Shown one piece after another: positions 13,466 through 15,965 of a stretch of DNA of 15,965 bases (position 1 is the first letter of the stretch; each line of letters starts with the position of its first letter). The DNA is from CAUZEO01 sp963578625. GTDB lineage: Bacteria > Verrucomicrobiota > Kiritimatiellia > SLOV01. Below the pieces are notes generated by a model. That model had not been told where the DNA came from, ran no database searches, and saw nothing but the letters and a program-made list of their open reading frames with translations. The translations under genes were made by a program, and so were the position numbers. The stretch is taken from the NCBI GenBank assembly GCA_963578625.1, contig CAUZEO010000084.1, positions 1-15,965 of the forward strand. The letters are read 5' to 3'.

Positions 13466-15965
13466 TTATCCGTTCAGCGCCGCCTGAGCGGCCGCGAGGC
13501 GTGCAATGGGTACCCTGAACGGCGAACAACTGACGTAGTCGAGACCGGTTTGATAGCAGAATTTGACGCTGGATGGATCGCCACCATGCTCGCCACAAAT
13601 GCCGCACTTGAGTTGGGTCCGGGTCTGGCGGCCCTTCCGAACCCCCATCTCAACGAGCTGTCCAACGCCCGTGATGTCAAGGTGTTGAAAGGGGTCGGAC
13701 GGAAGGACTTTTTTGTCCAGGTAGTCGCCGAGAAAAGTCCCGATATCATCCCGGCTGAATCCGAACGCCATCTGTGTAAGATCGTTGGTGCCGAAGCTGA
13801 AGAACTCTGCCGTTTCCGCAATCTCATCTGCAGTGAGGGCGGCGCGGGGAATTTCGATCATGGTCCCAACCAGGTATTTGACCTTTCCCTTGCGGGCCGA
13901 AAGGACCTGATCGGCGGTAGACCGGATGATTTTCTCCAGGTAGTCGAATTCCGCCCGAGACCCGATGAGAGGAACCATGATTTCCGGTATCGCCTTTTTG
14001 CCTCGTTTTTCGACCGCGCAGGCCGCTTCCATAATTGCCCGGGTCTGCATGACACAAAGTTCGGGAAAGGTAATGGAGAGCCTGCACCCTCGATGCCCGA
14101 GCATCGGGTTGAATTCGTGAAGTTCGGTGACTCGCCGCTCAACCTTTGATGCGGGTACGCCGAGGCGGCGGGCCATCCTGGAGATATCTTTCTTGGAATG
14201 AGGCAGAAACTCGTGAAGGGGAGGATCAAGCAGTCGGACCGTCACCGGCAGACCGTTCATCGCCTTGAAGATGCCTTCAAAATCTTTCCGCTGGTAGGGG
14301 AGCAATTGCGCGAGCGCCTTTTCGCGACCCTCCCTCGATTCCGCTAAAATAAACTCCCGGATCGCCCAGATTCTATCGCCTTCGAAAAACATGTGCTCCG
14401 TCCGGCAGAGACCGATCCCTTCCGCGCCAAAGGCCCGCCCGACCTTGGAATCCGCCGGGGTGTCCGCATTGGTCCGGACTTTCATTTTCCGGTGTTGGTC
14501 GGACCAATCGGAGATCAACTTGTACGTCTGGTAAATGGGATCCTTTTTCGTGGTCTTCGTGGATCGGGTCACCGACCTCACCACCGGGCTGTCCATGGAT
14601 GGGATCTGGCCCTCGTAGACGATGCCGGTGGAACCATTCAGGCTGATCCAGTCGCCTTCCTTCAACGTTCGGGACTCCACGGTGACCGTTTTTTTCTTAT
14701 AGTCGATTCGAAGGGATGCCGCCCCGCAGATACAGCTCTTGCCCCATCCCCGCGCGACCACCGCGGCGTGAGACGTTATTCCGCCCGTGGTGGTGAGGAT
14801 ACCCTGTGCGGCCCACATACCCCCCACGTCTTCGGGACTTGTTTCGTGCCGGACAAGAATCAGCTTATCATTTTTGTTGCTCTTCACCGCACTCTCGGCC
14901 TTGTTCGCATCGAATACGATTTTCCCAACTGCCGCGCCCGGTCCCGCCGGCAATCCCTTCGCAACTACGGTCGCAATTTTCTCCGCCGCACTATCAAAAA
15001 TAGGAAACAGCAATTGTTCAAGATCGTCTCCGGTTACCGTCAGCAGCGCTTCCTTTTGACTGAGCAGTTTCGGCAGGGGCTTTCCGGTTTCGGTATCTTT
15101 TCCCGTCGCCATTTCGACCGCCCATCGCACGCCGGCAATCCCGGTTCGTTTTGCATTGCGTGTCTGCAGCATCCACAGCTTGCCCTGCTCTACCGTGAAC
15201 TCAACATCCTGGGGATACTTGTAATGCCTCTCGAGACGCGACATGATCTTCAGCAGATCTCCATGTGCCTTTTTCCACGTTCCACCCGGCTCGTCCGACA
15301 TCTCATCAAGATCTTTCGGCGTCCTGATACCGGCCACGACATCTTCTCCCTGCGCATTGACCAGGTACTCTCCCATCGGCTTGGCCACCCCCGTCGAACT
15401 GTCGCGCGTAAACGCAACGCCGGTACCGCTCTTTTCCCCCATGTTTCCGAACACCATGGTGCACACGTTCACCGCGGTGCCGAGGAGTCCGGTAATTTTA
15501 TTGATCTGACGATACTTGACCGCGCGATAAGACTCCCAGGAGCCGAACACGGCGCGAACACTTAAATCGAGCTGAGTCATCGGGTCTTGCGGAAACGGTT
15601 TCCTGACGCGTTTCTGATATACCTTCTTGTAAACGTCCACGAGCTCTTTGAGCTGCGTCGCGGAAAGATCCGTATCTTCTTTCGCTTTGTGTTTTTTCTT
15701 TATGAGAACAAGCTCCACTTCGAAATCGTGGTGTGACAATCCGGTGGTCGGACCCATGACGACAGTGCCGAACATGTCGATGAATCGGCGGTAGCAGTCC
15801 CACCCGGCGCGAGCGTTTCCGGTCTTGTCAATGAATCCAAGAACCGAACGATCCGTCAGTCCTAAGTTGAGCACGGTGTCCATCATGCCGGGCATGGAAA
15901 TGGCAGAGCCGGATCGCACCGAAACCAGCAGCGGGTCGCGCGGATCTCCTAATCGTTTGCCCATG
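13466..15965 (-). CDS. ppdK: Pyruvate phosphate dikinase (5' end outside window)
   Basis: This enzyme interconverts pyruvate, ATP and phosphate with phosphoenolpyruvate, AMP and pyrophosphate, serving PPi-linked glycolysis or gluconeogenesis. The window holds the last ~832 codons. By the spacing of catalytic residues roughly 40-60 N-terminal residues are missing, so the methionine at 15964 is internal. Visible parts are the ATP-grasp domain with LLVSVRSGSAISMPGMMDTV, the swivelling phosphohistidine domain with GGITSHAAVVARGWG (His399 of the fragment), and the PEP/pyruvate barrel with GLCRTEHMFF, MLGHRGCRLSITFPEL, SFGTNDLTQMAFGFSRDD and CGICGEHGGDPSSVKFC (Cys790 of the fragment, the general acid/base). 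The end YVSCSPFRVPIARLAAAQAA is classical. GSAISMPGMMD replaces the more usual GARVSMPGMMD. A 375-base gap separates it from the sigma gene. Confidence 0.97.
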   Translation of the reverse strand, partial: MGKRLGDPRDPLLVSVRSGSAISMPGMMDTVLNLGLTDRSVLGFIDKTGNARAGWDCYRRFIDMFGTVVMGPTTGLSHHDFEVELVLIKKKHKAKEDTDLSATQLKELVDVYKKVYQKRVRKPFPQDPMTQLDLSVRAVFGSWESYRAVKYRQINKITGLLGTAVNVCTMVFGNMGEKSGTGVAFTRDSSTGVAKPMGEYLVNAQGEDVVAGIRTPKDLDEMSDEPGGTWKKAHGDLLKIMSRLERHYKYPQDVEFTVEQGKLWMLQTRNAKRTGIAGVRWAVEMATGKDTETGKPLPKLLSQKEALLTVTGDDLEQLLFPIFDSAAEKIATVVAKGLPAGPGAAVGKIVFDANKAESAVKSNKNDKLILVRHETSPEDVGGMWAAQGILTTTGGITSHAAVVARGWGKSCICGAASLRIDYKKKTVTVESRTLKEGDWISLNGSTGIVYEGQIPSMDSPVVRSVTRSTKTTKKDPIYQTYKLISDWSDQHRKMKVRTNADTPADSKVGRAFGAEGIGLCRTEHMFFEGDRIWAIREFILAESREGREKALAQLLPYQRKDFEGIFKAMNGLPVTVRLLDPPLHEFLPHSKKDISRMARRLGVPASKVERRVTELHEFNPMLGHRGCRLSITFPELCVMQTRAIMEAACAVEKRGKKAIPEIMVPLIGSRAEFDYLEKIIRSTADQVLSARKGKVKYLVGTMIEIPRAALTADEIAETAEFFSFGTNDLTQMAFGFSRDDIGTFLGDYLDKKVLPSDPFQHLDITGVGQLVEMGVRKGRQTRTQLKCGICGEHGGDPSSVKFCYQTGLDYVSCSPFRVPIARLAAAQAALNG

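Noticed and set aside
14393..15565. A 390-codon open frame on the plus strand opposite ppdK
   Set aside because: The minus strand encodes the well-conserved dikinase through the whole stretch; the antisense frame has no family resemblance and is a byproduct of GC-rich codon use.

Overview
The window looks like a chromosomal segment of a Gram-negative bacterium with moderate GC content. An outer-membrane export lipoprotein, a large beta-barrel and a bacterial tyrosine kinase indicate a diderm envelope. A type III ribonuclease H, a prepilin start of the GFTLIELLVVVAIIAILAG type followed by LLPALGKAKA, and a pyruvate phosphate dikinase together suggest a PVC-superphylum or related lineage (Verrucomicrobiota, Kiritimatiellota, Lentisphaerota, Omnitrophota and similar). 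This placement is inference, not proof.

Left part (1-7230, all minus strand): an exopolysaccharide export operon. In transcription order it has a candidate promoter and structured leader, a secreted protein with SLH-like motifs, an outer-membrane beta-barrel, a strong intrinsic terminator lying inside the operon, a Wzc-type co-polymerase/tyrosine autokinase, a short Wza-like export lipoprotein starting at TTG, an O-antigen ligase/polymerase with a C-terminal TPR tail, and the first 46 codons of a prepilin. The initiating glycosyltransferase (WcaJ/WbaP type) is encoded on the plus strand at 9075-10487, separated by rnhC and an HU gene. Together these cover chain initiation on undecaprenyl phosphate, polymerisation or ligation, length control and export. 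No flippase or further glycosyltransferase is in view, so the locus probably continues outside the window or is dispersed.

Middle part (7453-8765, minus): HU DNA-binding protein, a textbook terminator, then RNase HIII whose ATG follows the terminator U-tract with no ribosome-binding site.

Plus-strand block (9075-11653): sugar transferase, a uracil phosphoribosyltransferase homologue, and a HAD phosphatase. The uracil phosphoribosyltransferase has lost about 79 internal residues, including the whole PRPP-binding motif, yet stays in frame. This is the most unusual object in the window. None of these three genes has a clear Shine-Dalgarno sequence.

Right part (11706-15965, minus): the end of pyruvate phosphate dikinase (its start lies beyond the window), a 375-base gene-free stretch rich in inverted repeats, a group 2 sigma-70 family factor, and adenine phosphoribosyltransferase. 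The last two overlap by ATGA. I see no tRNA, rRNA, CRISPR array, insertion sequence or phage gene. I found no convincing wholly new multi-gene system; the best leads are the deleted Upp, the EPS leader and the internal terminator.
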